DNA of 64,000 nt from Streptomyces cyaneofuscatus (lineage in GTDB: Bacteria > Actinomycetota > Actinomycetes > Streptomycetales > Streptomycetaceae): assembly GCF_000718135.1 (NCBI RefSeq), contig NZ_JOEM01000024.1, forward strand, positions 1 through 64,000, read 5' to 3'. The notes under the pieces are model-generated. The model was not told the origin of the DNA and did no database searches. It saw only the letters and a list, made by a program, of their open reading frames with translations. Of the stretch, positions 1 to 9,819 are shown in pieces; position 1 is the first letter of the stretch; every line of letters begins with the position of its first letter. Both the position numbers and the translations under genes were made by a program.

Positions 1-1
1 G

Positions 2-274
2 GTCGCGAACCGGGACAAGCGGTCGATGATCTTCCCGGCCCGTGAGCTCGTCGCCCACGGGTTCGAGCTGATGGCCACCTCCGGCACCGCCGAGGTCCTC
101 AAGCGCAACGGGATCAACGCCACGATCGTCCGCAAGCAGTCCGAAGGCGAAGGCCCCAACGGGGAGAAGACCATCGTCCAGCTCATCCATGACGGGCAGG
201 TCGATCTCATCGTCAACACCCCCTACGGCACCGGTGGCCGGCTCGACGGGTACGAGATCCGTACCGCCGCCTGA
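2..274 (+). CDS. carB: Carbamoyl-phosphate synthase large subunit, C-terminal end (partial)
   Basis: This is the last 90 codons of the large subunit of carbamoyl-phosphate synthase; the 5' part lies outside the window. The visible piece is the C-terminal allosteric MGS-like domain: FPARELVAHGFELMATSGTA is the usual start of this fold, followed by a VDLIVNTPYGTG motif. The enzyme makes carbamoyl phosphate from glutamine, bicarbonate and ATP for pyrimidine and arginine synthesis. The stop lies 12 bases before pyrD, and pyrF follows, so this is the downstream end of the pyr operon. Identity rests on this domain and on the order carB-pyrD-pyrF. Confidence 0.93.
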   Translation, partial: VANRDKRSMIFPARELVAHGFELMATSGTAEVLKRNGINATIVRKQSEGEGPNGEKTIVQLIHDGQVDLIVNTPYGTGGRLDGYEIRTAA

Positions 275-286
275 GGACACCACTCC

Positions 287-1399
287 ATGTACAAGTTCTT
301 CTTCCGGCTGGTCTTCAAGCGGATGGACCCCGAGCAGGCCCACTACACCGCCTTCCGCTGGATCCGCCTCGCCGCCCGCATCCCCGTCCTGCGCACCTTC
401 GTCGCCGCCGCCCTCGCGCCCCGCTACAAGGAGCTGCGCACCGAGGCGCTCGGCCTCCGGATGCACGGCCCCTTCGGGCTCGCCGCCGGCTTCGACAAGA
501 ACGCCGTCGCGATCGACGGCATGGCGATGCTCGGCTTCGACCACATCGAGATCGGCACCGTCACCGGCGAACCGCAGCCCGGCAACCCCAAGCAGCGCCT
601 CTTCCGCCTCGTAGCGGACCGTGCGCTGATCAACCGCATGGGCTTCAACAACGAGGGCTCATCCGCCGTCGCCGCCCGTCTCGCCTCCCGTAACCCGGTC
701 TTCCGCACCACGGTCGGCGTCAACATCGGCAAGACCAAGGTCGTGCCGGAGGCCGAGGCCGCCGCCGACTACGTGAAGTCCACCGAGCGGCTGGCCGCCC
801 ACGCGGACTACCTGGTCGTCAACGTCTCCTCGCCCAACACCCCGGGTCTTCGCAACCTCCAGGCCACCGAGTCCCTGCGGCCCCTGCTGACCGCCGTCCG
901 CGAGGCCGCCGACCGTACCGTCACCTCCCGCCGCGTGCCGCTGCTCGTCAAGATCGCGCCGGACCTCGCGGACGAGGACGTGGACGCGGTCGCCGACCTC
1001 GCCGTGGAGCTGGGGCTCGACGGGATCATCGCCACCAACACCACCATCGCCCGCGAAGGGCTCGGCCTGAAGTCCGACCCCGCCCTGGTGGCCGAGACCG
1101 GCGGGCTCTCCGGCGCACCCCTCAAGGAGCGCTCCCTGGAGGTCCTGAGCCGCCTGTACGCCCGTGTGGGGACCCGGATCACCCTGGTGGGTGTCGGGGG
1201 CGTCGAGAGCGCCGAGGACGCCTGGCAGCGCATCCTGGCCGGTGCCACCCTCGTACAGGGCTACAGCGCCTTCATCTACGAGGGTCCTTTCTACGCCCGG
1301 GCCATTCATAAGGGCCTCGCCGCCCGGCTCGCCGCATCCCCCTACGCCACCCTCGCCGAGGCCGTCGGCGCCGAGACCCGGAAGAAGGCCGCCCTGTGA
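287..1399 (+). CDS. pyrD: Dihydroorotate dehydrogenase (quinone), class 2
   Basis: Oxidises dihydroorotate to orotate, passing electrons to membrane quinone through FMN, the fourth step of UMP synthesis. The 370-residue protein has the FMN-barrel signatures [10 protein letters not shown] near residue 66, the [13 protein letters not shown] segment with the serine typical of class 2 enzymes, and the C-terminal phosphate-binding [10 protein letters not shown]. The N-terminal extension ([19 protein letters not shown]) is the helical quinone/membrane-contact region of class 2. It starts at ATG 12 bases after carB, and its TGA overlaps the pyrF GTG, so the two are translationally coupled. Confidence 0.96.
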   Translation: MYKFFFRLVFKRMDPEQAHYTAFRWIRLAARIPVLRTFVAAALAPRYKELRTEALGLRMHGPFGLAAGFDKNAVAIDGMAMLGFDHIEIGTVTGEPQPGNPKQRLFRLVADRALINRMGFNNEGSSAVAARLASRNPVFRTTVGVNIGKTKVVPEAEAAADYVKSTERLAAHADYLVVNVSSPNTPGLRNLQATESLRPLLTAVREAADRTVTSRRVPLLVKIAPDLADEDVDAVADLAVELGLDGIIATNTTIAREGLGLKSDPALVAETGGLSGAPLKERSLEVLSRLYARVGTRITLVGVGGVESAEDAWQRILAGATLVQGYSAFIYEGPFYARAIHKGLAARLAASPYATLAEAVGAETRKKAAL

Positions 1400-2235
1400 C
1401 CCTCGAACCCTTCGGCGCGCGGCTGCGCCACGCCATGGACACCCGGGGGCCGCTCTGCGTCGGCATCGACCCGCACGCCTCCCTGCTGACCTCCTGGGGG
1501 CTGAGCGACGACATCGCGGGTCTTGAGCGCTTCACCCGGACCGTCGTGGAGGCGCTGGCCGACCGGGTCGCCGTCCTCAAGCCGCAGTCGGCGTTCTTCG
1601 AACGGTTCGGCTCGCGCGGCATCGCCGTACTGGAGAAGGCCGTCGAGGAGGCCCGGGCCGCCGGGGCGCTGGTCCTGATGGACGCCAAGCGCGGCGACAT
1701 CGGCTCCACGATGGGCGCCTACGCGGCGACCTACCTGGACAAGGACTCCCCGCTCTTCTCCGACGCGGTCACGGTCTCCCCGTACCTCGGGTTCGGCTCG
1801 CTGCGCCCGGCCCTGGACGCGGCCGCCCTCTCCGGCGCCGGCGTCTTCGTCCTGGCCCTCACCTCCAACCCGGAGGGCGCCGAGGTCCAGCGCGCCACCG
1901 CCGCCGACGGCCGCTCGCTGGCCCAGCTGATGCTGGACCACATGGCGGCGGAGAACGAGGGCGCGGCCCCGCTCGGCTCGGTCGGTGCGGTGGTCGGGGC
2001 GACGCTCGGCGACGCGGGGGTGAACCTGGCGATCAACGGACCGCTCCTCGCACCCGGCATCGGTGCCCAGGGGGCGACCCCGGCGGATCTTCCGGCGGTG
2101 TTCGGCGACGCGGTCGGCAATGTGGTGCCGAGCGTGAGCCGGGGCGTGCTGCGCCACGGTCCGGACGCGTCAGGGCTGCGCGAAGCGGCCGGACGGTTCG
2201 CGGACGAGGTCCGCAGTGCCGTCTCCGGCAGTTGA
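1396..2235 (+). CDS. pyrF: Orotidine 5'-phosphate decarboxylase
   Basis: Decarboxylates OMP to UMP, the last step of de novo UMP synthesis. The 279-residue protein is of the longer type (PyrF family 2) usual in actinobacteria. The catalytic lysine motif is MDAKRGDIGST near residue 96, followed by DAVTVSPYLGFGSL and the phosphate-binding APGIGAQG. The GTG start overlaps the pyrD stop by four bases (GTGA). The operon probably ends here, because a U-tailed hairpin follows at 2301. Confidence 0.96.
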   Translation: MTLEPFGARLRHAMDTRGPLCVGIDPHASLLTSWGLSDDIAGLERFTRTVVEALADRVAVLKPQSAFFERFGSRGIAVLEKAVEEARAAGALVLMDAKRGDIGSTMGAYAATYLDKDSPLFSDAVTVSPYLGFGSLRPALDAAALSGAGVFVLALTSNPEGAEVQRATAADGRSLAQLMLDHMAAENEGAAPLGSVGAVVGATLGDAGVNLAINGPLLAPGIGAQGATPADLPAVFGDAVGNVVPSVSRGVLRHGPDASGLREAAGRFADEVRSAVSGS

Positions 2236-2300
2236 CCCTGGCACGTTTACAGGCTGTTGACGAATTACTGACCGGAAACCCGGTGGTTATGCGGCAAATG

Positions 2301-2331
2301 TCCTGGTCGGCCAAGGCTGACCAGGACTTTT
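2301..2331 (+). terminator. Intrinsic terminator after pyrF
   Basis: TCCTGGTC (2301-2308) pairs perfectly with GACCAGGA (2319-2326) around a 10-base loop, and CTTTT follows. It is one of the few U-tailed hairpins in the window. It would end the car-pyr operon and separate it from the integration host factor gene. Confidence 0.75.
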
Positions 2332-2479
2332 CGTCTGTTCTCGCTGACTACAGCGGCCCTGGCCGCTAGTCTCCGTCGAGAGCAGCCGGGCACAGTGTGT
2401 CCGTCGCTCACCTGGTGGAGGGCGTCCAGCTTCCCCACCGGTCCGTATCCGACAGATCGACATCCGAGGTGACGTAGGC

Positions 2480-2803
2480 GTGGCTCTTCCGCCCCTTACC
2501 CCTGAACAGCGCGCAGCCGCGCTCGAAAAGGCCGCCGCGGCTCGCCGGGAGCGGGCCGAGGTCAAGAATCGACTCAAGCACTCCGGCGCCTCCCTCCACG
2601 AGGTCATCAAGCAGGGCCAGGAGAACGACGTCATCGGGAAGATGAAGGTCTCCGCCCTGCTGGAGTCGCTGCCCGGCGTCGGCAAGGTCCGTGCCAAGCA
2701 GATCATGGAGCGTCTCGGCATCTCCGAAAGCCGCCGCGTCCGAGGTCTCGGCTCCAACCAGATCGCGTCCCTGGAGCGCGAGTTCGGCGGCAGCGCCGCC
2801 TGA
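2480..2803 (+). CDS. sihF: Actinobacterial integration host factor (sIHF/mIHF)
   Basis: A small basic nucleoid-associated protein of 107 residues that binds duplex DNA non-specifically and affects compaction, sporulation and antibiotic production in Streptomyces. The N-terminal half is an alanine/arginine-rich helix ([20 protein letters not shown]). The C-terminal half is the helix-two-turn-helix DNA-binding core, with the [16 protein letters not shown] motif near residue 70 and [10 protein letters not shown] after it. It starts at GTG 2480. The position directly before gmk and rpoZ is the conserved actinobacterial order. It is unrelated to the alpha/beta IHF of enterobacteria. Confidence 0.95.
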   Translation: MALPPLTPEQRAAALEKAAAARRERAEVKNRLKHSGASLHEVIKQGQENDVIGKMKVSALLESLPGVGKVRAKQIMERLGISESRRVRGLGSNQIASLEREFGGSAA

Positions 2804-2814
2804 CGTTCCGCCCG

Positions 2815-2847
2815 AGGTTCTCAGGCACCCCTGAGAACCTGGATAAT
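2815..2847 (+). promoter_or_regulatory. Palindrome and -10 box just upstream of gmk
   Basis: AGGTTCTCAGG (2815-2825) and CCTGAGAACCT (2830-2840) form a perfect 11-bp inverted repeat with a 4-base loop. GATAAT follows at 2842-2847. The ATG of gmk is 6 bases further on, about where transcription would start from such a -10 box, so gmk may be made as a leaderless transcript. The palindrome would cover the -35 region and could be an operator, or a terminator for the preceding gene. Confidence 0.5.
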
Positions 2848-2853
2848 CGCTCC

Positions 2854-3447
2854 ATGGCTGCAACATCCCGGGGGACGTCCCCCGTACCCCCGGACGAACG
2901 TCCGCGGCTGACCGTGCTCTCCGGCCCCTCAGGGGTCGGCAAGAGCACGGTCGTCGCTCATATGCGCACCGTGCACCCCGAGGTCTGGCTCTCCGTGTCG
3001 GCGACGACCCGTAAGCCCCGCCCCGGGGAGCGCAACGGTGTGCACTACTTCTTCGTCGACGACGAGGAGTTCGACAAGCTCGTCGCCAACGGTGAGCTGC
3101 TGGAGTGGGCCGAGTTCGCGGGCAACCGTTACGGCACGCCGCGCAGGGCCGTGCTCGACCGCCTGGAGGCGGGCGAGCCGGTCCTGCTGGAGATCGACCT
3201 CCAGGGAGCCCGGCTGGTCCGCCAGTCGATGGACGACGCGCGCCTGGTCTTCCTGGCCCCGCCGAGCTGGGAGGAGCTGGTGCGCCGGCTCACCGGCCGG
3301 GGCACCGAGGCGCCCGATGTGATCGAGCGCAGGCTCACCGCCGCGAAGGTCGAACTGGCCGCCGAGGCCGAGTTCGACACGACGCTCGTCAACACCTCCG
3401 TCGAGGACGTCGCCCGCGAGCTGCTAGCCTTGATGCTTCAGGCCTAG
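2854..3447 (+). CDS. gmk: Guanylate kinase
   Basis: Phosphorylates GMP to GDP with ATP. The 197-residue protein has the P-loop GPSGVGKST near residue 25, the GMP-binding segment [19 protein letters not shown], the [13 protein letters not shown] motif and the lid region RLTGRGTE. It sits between the sIHF and omega genes as in other streptomycetes. There is no clear Shine-Dalgarno sequence, and a -10-like GATAAT lies only six bases before the ATG, consistent with leaderless translation. The stop codon begins a short duplicated AGATCTCT repeat (3446-3453 and 3464-3471). Confidence 0.95.
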   Translation: MAATSRGTSPVPPDERPRLTVLSGPSGVGKSTVVAHMRTVHPEVWLSVSATTRKPRPGERNGVHYFFVDDEEFDKLVANGELLEWAEFAGNRYGTPRRAVLDRLEAGEPVLLEIDLQGARLVRQSMDDARLVFLAPPSWEELVRRLTGRGTEAPDVIERRLTAAKVELAAEAEFDTTLVNTSVEDVARELLALMLQA

Positions 3448-3508
3448 ATCTCTGCGATCGCTCAGATCTCTCGGATCTTTGATCTACACCCCCTTCGGAA
3501 GGCAGAGA

Positions 3509-3781
3509 GTGTCCTCTTCCATCACCACGCCCGAGGGCATCATCAACCCGCCGATTGATGAGCTCCTCGAGGCCACCGACTCGAAGTACAGCCTGGTGAT
3601 CTACGCCGCCAAGCGTGCGCGCCAGATCAACGCGTACTACTCGCAGCTCGGCGAAGGTCTCCTCGAGTACGTCGGTCCGCTCGTCGACACCCACGTGCAC
3701 GAGAAGCCGCTCTCGATCGCGCTCCGCGAGATCAACGCGGGCCTGCTGACCTCGGAGCCCATCGAGGGCCCCGCGCAGTAG
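3509..3781 (+). CDS. rpoZ: DNA-directed RNA polymerase omega subunit
   Basis: The small subunit that helps beta' fold and assembles with core polymerase. The 90-residue protein begins [20 protein letters not shown], and the conserved [17 protein letters not shown] follows. The actinobacterial C-terminal extension [20 protein letters not shown] is present. I chose the GTG at 3509 because GGAAGG lies at the right distance; an in-frame start at 3479 would add ten unconserved residues. It is followed by a strong hairpin terminator. Confidence 0.95.
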   Translation: MSSSITTPEGIINPPIDELLEATDSKYSLVIYAAKRARQINAYYSQLGEGLLEYVGPLVDTHVHEKPLSIALREINAGLLTSEPIEGPAQ

Positions 3782-3807
3782 CAGGACAGCACCTCAGCAC
3801 CCCCATC

Positions 3808-3834
3808 AGGCCCGGCGGCCCGTCCGCCGGGCCT
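3808..3834 (+). terminator. Terminator hairpin after rpoZ
   Basis: AGGCCCGGCGG (3808-3818) and CCGCCGGGCCT (3824-3834) form a perfect 11-bp stem with a 5-base loop. An outer CCTCA/TGAGG pair may extend it. There is no U-tract, as is usual in Streptomyces. It separates rpoZ from coaBC. Confidence 0.75.
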
Positions 3835-3925
3835 GAGGTGTGTCCGGGACCGGGTGGGAACAGGCTGCGCGCGGTGAGGCAGCATGGGAGCTACGTTCTT
3901 ACGTTGCCGAGTGCGGGGAGACGCA

Positions 3926-5134
3926 GTGGACAAGCCGAAGGTCGTCCTGGGGGTCAGCGGTGGCATCGCCGCCTACAAGGCGTGCGAGCTGCTGCGCCGG
4001 CTGACCGAGTCCGGGCACGATGTACGGGTCGTCCCGACCGCCTCGTCGCTGCACTTCGTCGGCGCCGCCACCTGGTCCGCGCTCTCCGGTCACCCGGTCT
4101 CCGACCAGGTCTGGGACGACGTCCACGAGGTGCCGCACGTACGGATCGGGCAGGGCGCGGACCTCGTCGTCGTCGCTCCGGCCACCGCCGACATGCTGGC
4201 CAAGGCCGCCCACGGGCTCGCCGACGACCTGCTCACCAACACCCTCCTGACCGCCCGCTGTCCGGTGGTCTTCGCCCCCGCCATGCACACCGAGATGTGG
4301 GAGCACCCGGCCACCCAGGAGAACGTCGCCACTCTGCGCCGCCGGGGAGCGGTCGTCATCGAGCCCGCCGTGGGGCGGCTCACCGGCGTCGACACCGGCA
4401 AGGGCCGGCTGCCCGACCCGGGTGAGATCTTCGAGGTCTGCCGCCGGGTGCTGGCGCGCGGAGTCGCCGAACCCGACCTCGCGGGCCGCCATGTGGTGAT
4501 CAGCGCGGGCGGCACCCGCGAGCCCCTGGACCCGGTGCGCTACCTCGGCAACCGGTCCTCCGGCAAGCAGGGGTACGCGCTGGCGCGCACCGCTGTGGCC
4601 CGGGGCGCTCGCGTCACCCTGATCGAGGCCAACACAGGGCTGCCCGACCCGGCCGGCGCCGACGTCGTACGGATCGGTACGGCGGTCCAGCTCCGGGAGG
4701 CCGTCCTGAAGGCGGCCGCCGACGCGGACGTCGTGGTGATGGCGGCGGCCGTGGCCGACTTCCGGCCCGCCGAGTACGCCACCGGGAAGATCAAGAAGAA
4801 GGACGGCGAGGAGGCGCCCGTCGTCCCCCTCGTCCGCAACCCCGACATCCTCGCCGAGGTCGCCGCCGAGCGGGCCCGGCCGGGGCAGCTCGTGGTGGGT
4901 TTCGCCGCCGAGACCGACGACGTCCTCGCCAACGGCCGGGCCAAGCTCCGCCGCAAGGGGTGCGATCTGCTCGTGGTCAACGAGGTGGGGGAGCGCAAGA
5001 CCTTCGGCTCCGAGGAGAACGAGGCGGTCGTCCTCTCCGCCGACGGAACGGAGACCCCCGTGCCGTACGGACCCAAGGAAGCACTCGCCGACACGGTCTG
5101 GGATCTGGTTTCGGGAAGGTTCCCACAGATGTGA
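3926..5134 (+). CDS. coaBC: Bifunctional phosphopantothenoylcysteine decarboxylase / phosphopantothenate-cysteine ligase
   Basis: Couples 4'-phosphopantothenate to cysteine (CoaB, C-terminal half) and decarboxylates the product on FMN (CoaC, N-terminal half) for coenzyme A synthesis. VLGVSGGIAAYKACELLRR opens the CoaC flavodoxin-like domain, and APAMHTEMWEHP is its active-site loop. The CoaB half starts about residue 185 with the ISAGGTREPLDPVR and NRSSGKQGYALA motifs; the KIKKKDGEE lysine stretch and a GFAAETDD motif follow. GTG 3926 is preferred because GGGGAG lies just upstream. The protein is 402 residues. The gene was formerly called dfp. Confidence 0.94.
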   Translation: MDKPKVVLGVSGGIAAYKACELLRRLTESGHDVRVVPTASSLHFVGAATWSALSGHPVSDQVWDDVHEVPHVRIGQGADLVVVAPATADMLAKAAHGLADDLLTNTLLTARCPVVFAPAMHTEMWEHPATQENVATLRRRGAVVIEPAVGRLTGVDTGKGRLPDPGEIFEVCRRVLARGVAEPDLAGRHVVISAGGTREPLDPVRYLGNRSSGKQGYALARTAVARGARVTLIEANTGLPDPAGADVVRIGTAVQLREAVLKAAADADVVVMAAAVADFRPAEYATGKIKKKDGEEAPVVPLVRNPDILAEVAAERARPGQLVVGFAAETDDVLANGRAKLRRKGCDLLVVNEVGERKTFGSEENEAVVLSADGTETPVPYGPKEALADTVWDLVSGRFPQM

Positions 5135-5143
5135 CAATCAACC

Positions 5144-5199
5144 CTCTGGCCGAGCCAGAGTGGTTCATAACGGGATGTAACCACCGTCCGGAACGGTGG
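5144..5199 (+). terminator. Two hairpins between coaBC and metK
   Basis: CTCTGGC (5144-5150) pairs with GCCAGAG (5154-5160), and CCACCGT (5181-5187) pairs with ACGGTGG (5193-5199). They lie immediately after the coaBC stop and are probably its terminator. The rest of the 235-base gap to metK (to 5369) holds a GATAAACT sequence around 5280 that could be a -10 region. I could not fit a SAM riboswitch to this leader. Confidence 0.5.
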
Positions 5200-5369
5200 A
5201 TTATCCTTCAGGTGTCCGCCGTGTCACGGGCTGTCGCGCTCCAAAGGGCGAGACAGCTGCCCCGGCCGCCGGGCGTGACCGATAAACTGGTCGACGGTAC
5301 GTACCGAGCGCAGCTCTCGGCCGTGCCACCCATGATCAGCCAGCAGCCGCTGCAACCCCAGGGAGCGAT

Positions 5370-6578
5370 GTGTCCCGCCGTCTCTTCACCTCGGAATCTG
5401 TCACCGAGGGTCACCCCGACAAGATCGCTGACCAGATCAGCGACACGATTCTCGACGCGCTCCTGCGCGACGACCCCGCCTCGCGCGTCGCCGTCGAGAC
5501 CTTGATCACCACCGGTCTGGTGCATGTCGCGGGCGAGGTCACGACCAAGGCCTACGCCGACATCCCCAACCTCGTGCGCAACAAGGTGCTGGAGATCGGC
5601 TACGACTCCTCCAAAAAGGGCTTCGACGGTGCCTCCTGTGGCGTCTCGGTCTCCATCGGCGCGCAGTCGCCGGACATCGCGCAGGGTGTCGACACCGCGT
5701 ACGAGAAGCGGGTCGAGGGCGATGAGGACGAGCTCGACAAGCAGGGCGCGGGCGACCAGGGCCTGATGTTCGGGTACGCCTGCGACGAGACCCCGGAGCT
5801 CATGCCGCTCCCGATCCACATCGCGCACCGCCTCTCGCGGCGCCTGTCCGAGGTGCGGAAGAACGGGACCATCCCCTACCTCCGGCCCGACGGCAAGACC
5901 CAGGTCACCATCGAGTACGACGGTGACAAGGCGGTCCGCCTGGACACCGTGGTCGTCTCCTCGCAGCACGCCAGCGACATCGACCTGGACTCGCTGCTCG
6001 CGCCCGACATCCGCGAGTTCGTCGTCGAGCACGTGCTCGCGCAGCTCGTCGAGGACGGCATCAAGCTGGACACCGAGGGCTACCGCCTCCTGGTGAACCC
6101 GACCGGCCGCTTCGAGATCGGCGGCCCCATGGGCGACGCCGGCCTCACCGGCCGCAAGATCATCATCGACACCTACGGCGGCATGGCCCGCCACGGTGGC
6201 GGCGCCTTCTCGGGCAAGGACCCGTCCAAGGTCGACCGCTCGGCGGCGTACGCGATGCGCTGGGTCGCCAAGAACGTGGTGGCCGCCGGGCTCGCCACCC
6301 GCTGCGAGGTCCAGGTCGCCTACGCGATCGGCAAGGCTGAGCCGGTCGGTCTCTTCGTCGAGACCTTCGGCACCGCCGCCGTGGACACGGAGAAGATCGA
6401 GAACGCGATCGGTGAGGTCTTCGACCTCCGCCCGGCCGCGATCATCCGCGACCTCGACCTGCTCCGCCCGATCTACGCCCAGACCGCCGCGTACGGGCAC
6501 TTCGGCCGCGAGCTCCCCGACTTCACCTGGGAGCGCACCGACCGCGTGGACGCGCTGCGCGCCGCCGCCGGTCTCTAG
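5370..6578 (+). CDS. metK: S-adenosylmethionine synthetase
   Basis: Makes SAM from methionine and ATP. The 402-residue protein carries the family signatures [14 protein letters not shown] near residue 13, [18 protein letters not shown] near residue 127, and the phosphate-binding [19 protein letters not shown] near residue 273. It starts at GTG 5370 directly after GGGAGC. It is monocistronic by the hairpins on both sides. SAM supply from this gene would serve the methyltransferases in the window. Confidence 0.96.
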   Translation: MSRRLFTSESVTEGHPDKIADQISDTILDALLRDDPASRVAVETLITTGLVHVAGEVTTKAYADIPNLVRNKVLEIGYDSSKKGFDGASCGVSVSIGAQSPDIAQGVDTAYEKRVEGDEDELDKQGAGDQGLMFGYACDETPELMPLPIHIAHRLSRRLSEVRKNGTIPYLRPDGKTQVTIEYDGDKAVRLDTVVVSSQHASDIDLDSLLAPDIREFVVEHVLAQLVEDGIKLDTEGYRLLVNPTGRFEIGGPMGDAGLTGRKIIIDTYGGMARHGGGAFSGKDPSKVDRSAAYAMRWVAKNVVAAGLATRCEVQVAYAIGKAEPVGLFVETFGTAAVDTEKIENAIGEVFDLRPAAIIRDLDLLRPIYAQTAAYGHFGRELPDFTWERTDRVDALRAAAGL

Positions 6579-6595
6579 CAGAACAGTGCACGACA

Positions 6596-6633
6596 GCGGG
6601 GCCCGGACACCGAACGCGGTGGCCGGGCCCCGC
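6596..6633 (+). terminator. Strong terminator after metK
   Basis: GCGGGGCCCGG (6596-6606) pairs with CCGGGCCCCGC (6623-6633), and an inner CACCG/CGGTG stem (6608-6612 and 6617-6621) continues the helix. It is a long GC-only hairpin without a U-tract. Confidence 0.8.
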
Positions 6634-6700
6634 CGCTCTGCCGCCTTGTGTGCTCTGTGCGGGGCCGACGCTGTCAGTGCCGTCTGGTAGGAATTTGGCT

Positions 6701-8866
6701 GTGAGCAGCGAGAACGAGCAGTCCGCCGATCCGGGAGCCGGGGCGGCCGAGCCCGGGCCCGGGGCGCCGGAGCAGCTTGCGCTGATCCGGGAGACCGTGC
6801 GCCAGGCCAAGGTGCCCCGCGCCAAGCCGCGCACCTGGCGCGGCGCCGCGCTTGCCAAGGAGCTGCCCGTGGCCCGGGTGCTGGTCAACAAGGGCGTCCT
6901 CCACCTCGACCAGTTCTTCGACTACGCGGTCCCCGAGGAGCTGGACGCCGACGCCCAGCCGGGCGTGCGTGTACGGGTGCGGTTCGGCGCCGGCCGCCAC
7001 AACGTCCAGGGCGGGCGGCGCGAGGGCGGCGGCCTGATCGACGGGTTCATCGTCGAGCGCCGCGCCGAGTCCGACTACCAGGGCACGCTGGCCGCCCTCG
7101 CCTATGTGGTCTCCCCGGAGCCGGTCCTCGGGCCCGAGCTGCTCGCCCTCTCCCGCGCGGTGGCCGACCGGTACGCGGGCAGCCTCGCCGACGTCCTCCA
7201 GCTCGCCGTCCCGCCGCGCAACGGCCGCGCCGAGTCCAAGCCCTCCCCGGAGCCCCTGCCGCCGCCCCCGCCCCCGGAGCCGGGCACCTGGGAGCGGTAC
7301 GGACAGGGTCCCGCCTTCCTCCGCGCCCTGGCCGAGGGCGGCGCGCCCCGAGCCGTCTGGACAGCCCTCCCCGGACCGCACTGGCCCGCCGAGATCGCCC
7401 GAGCCGTCGCGGCCACGCTCTCCTCCGGGCGCGGCGCGCTCGTCGTCGTCCCGGACGGGCGGGTCGCCGGACGGATCGACGCCGCCCTGACCGAGGTGCT
7501 CGGTGCGGGCCGGCACGCCCTGCTCACCGCCGACTCCGGCCCCGAGAAGCGCTACCGCCAGTGGCTCGCGGTGCGCCGGGGCTCGGTGCGGGCGGTCGTC
7601 GGGACCCGCGCCGCCATGTTCGCCCCCGTCCGGGACCTCGGCCTGGTCGCCGTCTGGGACGACGGGGACTCCAGCCACAGCGACACCAACGCGCCCTTCC
7701 CGCACGTCCGCGAGGTCCTGGAGCTGCGGGCCGCCCAGGGCCGGTGCGGATTCCTGCTCGGCTCCACGAGCTGCACGGTGGAGGCCGCCCAGCTCGTGGA
7801 GAGCGGCTGGGCGCTGCCCCTGATCGCGGACCGGGAGCAGCTGCGGCGGGCCGCGCCCCTGATCCGTACGGTCGGGGACGGCGAGCTGGCCCGGGACGGC
7901 GCCGCCCGCTCCGCCCGGCTGCCCAGCCTCGCCTGGCAGACCGTGCGCGACGGCCTGCGCAGCGGCCCGGTCCTGGTCCAGGTGCCCCGGAGGGGTTACG
8001 CCCCCCGCCTCGCCTGCGAGCGCTGCCGCACCCCCGCCCGCTGCCGCCACTGCGCTGGCCCCTTGGAGGCCCCGGACCAGCAGGACCTGAACTGCGCCTG
8101 GTGCGGGCAGGCCGCGCGGGCCTGGCAGTGCGCGGAGTGCGGCTCGAACCGGCTGCGCGCCCAGATCGTCGGCGCCCGCCGCACCGCCGAGGAGCTGGGC
8201 CGGGCCTTTCCCGCCGTGCCCGTCCGTACGTCGGGGCGCGACCACATCCTCGACGCGGTGCCGGCCGCCCCCGCGCTGGTCGTCTCCACGCCCGGCGCCG
8301 AGCCCGTCGCCGAGGGCGGCTACGCGGCGGCGCTGCTCCTGGACGGCTGGGCCATGCTCGGCCGGCCCGATCTGCGGGCGGGGGAGGAGGCGCTGCGCCG
8401 GTGGACGGCGGCGGGGGCACTCGTACGCGGACAGGACGAGGGCGGCACGGTGGTGATCGTCGCCGAGCCGACGCTGCGCCCGGTGCAGGCGCTGGTCCGC
8501 TGGGATCCGGCCGGCTTCGCCCGCCGTGAGCTGGCGGACCGGGCCGAGCTGCGCTTCCCGCCGGTCTCCCGGATGGCGTCGGTGACCGGCCCCGCCGAGG
8601 CCCTGACGTCCTTCCTGGCGGCTGCCGATCTGCCGCCGGAGGCCGAGCTGCTGGGGCCGGTGCCGGTCCCGTCGGCCGAGCCGGGGCGCCCGCGCAGGCC
8701 CTCGGACGCGCCGCCCGGCGAGAGCTGGGAGCGCATGCTGATCCGGGTGGTGCCCGGGCGCGGGGCGGCGCTCGCGGGTGCGCTGAAGACGGCACAGGCG
8801 GCGCGTACGGCCAAGGGCGGGGGAGACCAGGTGCGGATCAGGATCGATCCGCCCGACATCGGGTGA
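6701..8866 (+). CDS. priA: PriA-like primosomal protein N', helicase motifs degenerate
   Basis: The replication-restart protein family that loads the helicase at stalled forks. The 721-residue protein has the N-terminal DNA-binding domain (ARVLVNKGVLHLDQFFDY near residue 56) and a zinc-binding block with paired cysteines (CERCRTPARCRHC and CAWCGQ, CAECGS) near residues 445-490. The C-terminal PriA domain follows. The Walker A GxGKT loop is missing (ALPGPHWPAEI stands in its place), and the DEEH box reads WDDGD. This is known for actinobacterial PriA and suggests it is not an active ATP-driven helicase. The start is GTG 6701 after AGGA. A proline-rich linker lies near residue 190. Confidence 0.85.
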   Translation: MSSENEQSADPGAGAAEPGPGAPEQLALIRETVRQAKVPRAKPRTWRGAALAKELPVARVLVNKGVLHLDQFFDYAVPEELDADAQPGVRVRVRFGAGRHNVQGGRREGGGLIDGFIVERRAESDYQGTLAALAYVVSPEPVLGPELLALSRAVADRYAGSLADVLQLAVPPRNGRAESKPSPEPLPPPPPPEPGTWERYGQGPAFLRALAEGGAPRAVWTALPGPHWPAEIARAVAATLSSGRGALVVVPDGRVAGRIDAALTEVLGAGRHALLTADSGPEKRYRQWLAVRRGSVRAVVGTRAAMFAPVRDLGLVAVWDDGDSSHSDTNAPFPHVREVLELRAAQGRCGFLLGSTSCTVEAAQLVESGWALPLIADREQLRRAAPLIRTVGDGELARDGAARSARLPSLAWQTVRDGLRSGPVLVQVPRRGYAPRLACERCRTPARCRHCAGPLEAPDQQDLNCAWCGQAARAWQCAECGSNRLRAQIVGARRTAEELGRAFPAVPVRTSGRDHILDAVPAAPALVVSTPGAEPVAEGGYAAALLLDGWAMLGRPDLRAGEEALRRWTAAGALVRGQDEGGTVVIVAEPTLRPVQALVRWDPAGFARRELADRAELRFPPVSRMASVTGPAEALTSFLAAADLPPEAELLGPVPVPSAEPGRPRRPSDAPPGESWERMLIRVVPGRGAALAGALKTAQAARTAKGGGDQVRIRIDPPDIG

Positions 8867-8937
8867 GTGCGCTGCGGGAGCGAGGGGCGGCGGGCCGGGG
8901 AGACCGCCGCTCCGGTCACGTACGTACGACCCTGCGG

Positions 8938-9660
<723 letters not shown>

Positions 9661-9819
9661 CCCCCTGGTCGCCGCCCCTGCGCAAAGGAAACGCCGCTCC
9701 CGCGCAGAGGGGTAACCGTTCCCGCGCAAGGGAGCGGCCGGGCCGTGATCGGCCGGGCACCCTAGACTGGTGTGCTGCTCGTCACCGTACGTCTTGGCCC
9801 GAGAGGCAGTCAGCCACCC

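Noticed and set aside
3479..3508. Upstream start for rpoZ
   Set aside because: The added ten residues are not conserved, and the ribosome binding site fits the GTG at 3509.
5135..5369. SAM riboswitch upstream of metK
   Set aside because: The two hairpins present are simple and near the coaBC stop; the conserved SAM-I, SAM-II or SAM-IV core sequences could not be found.
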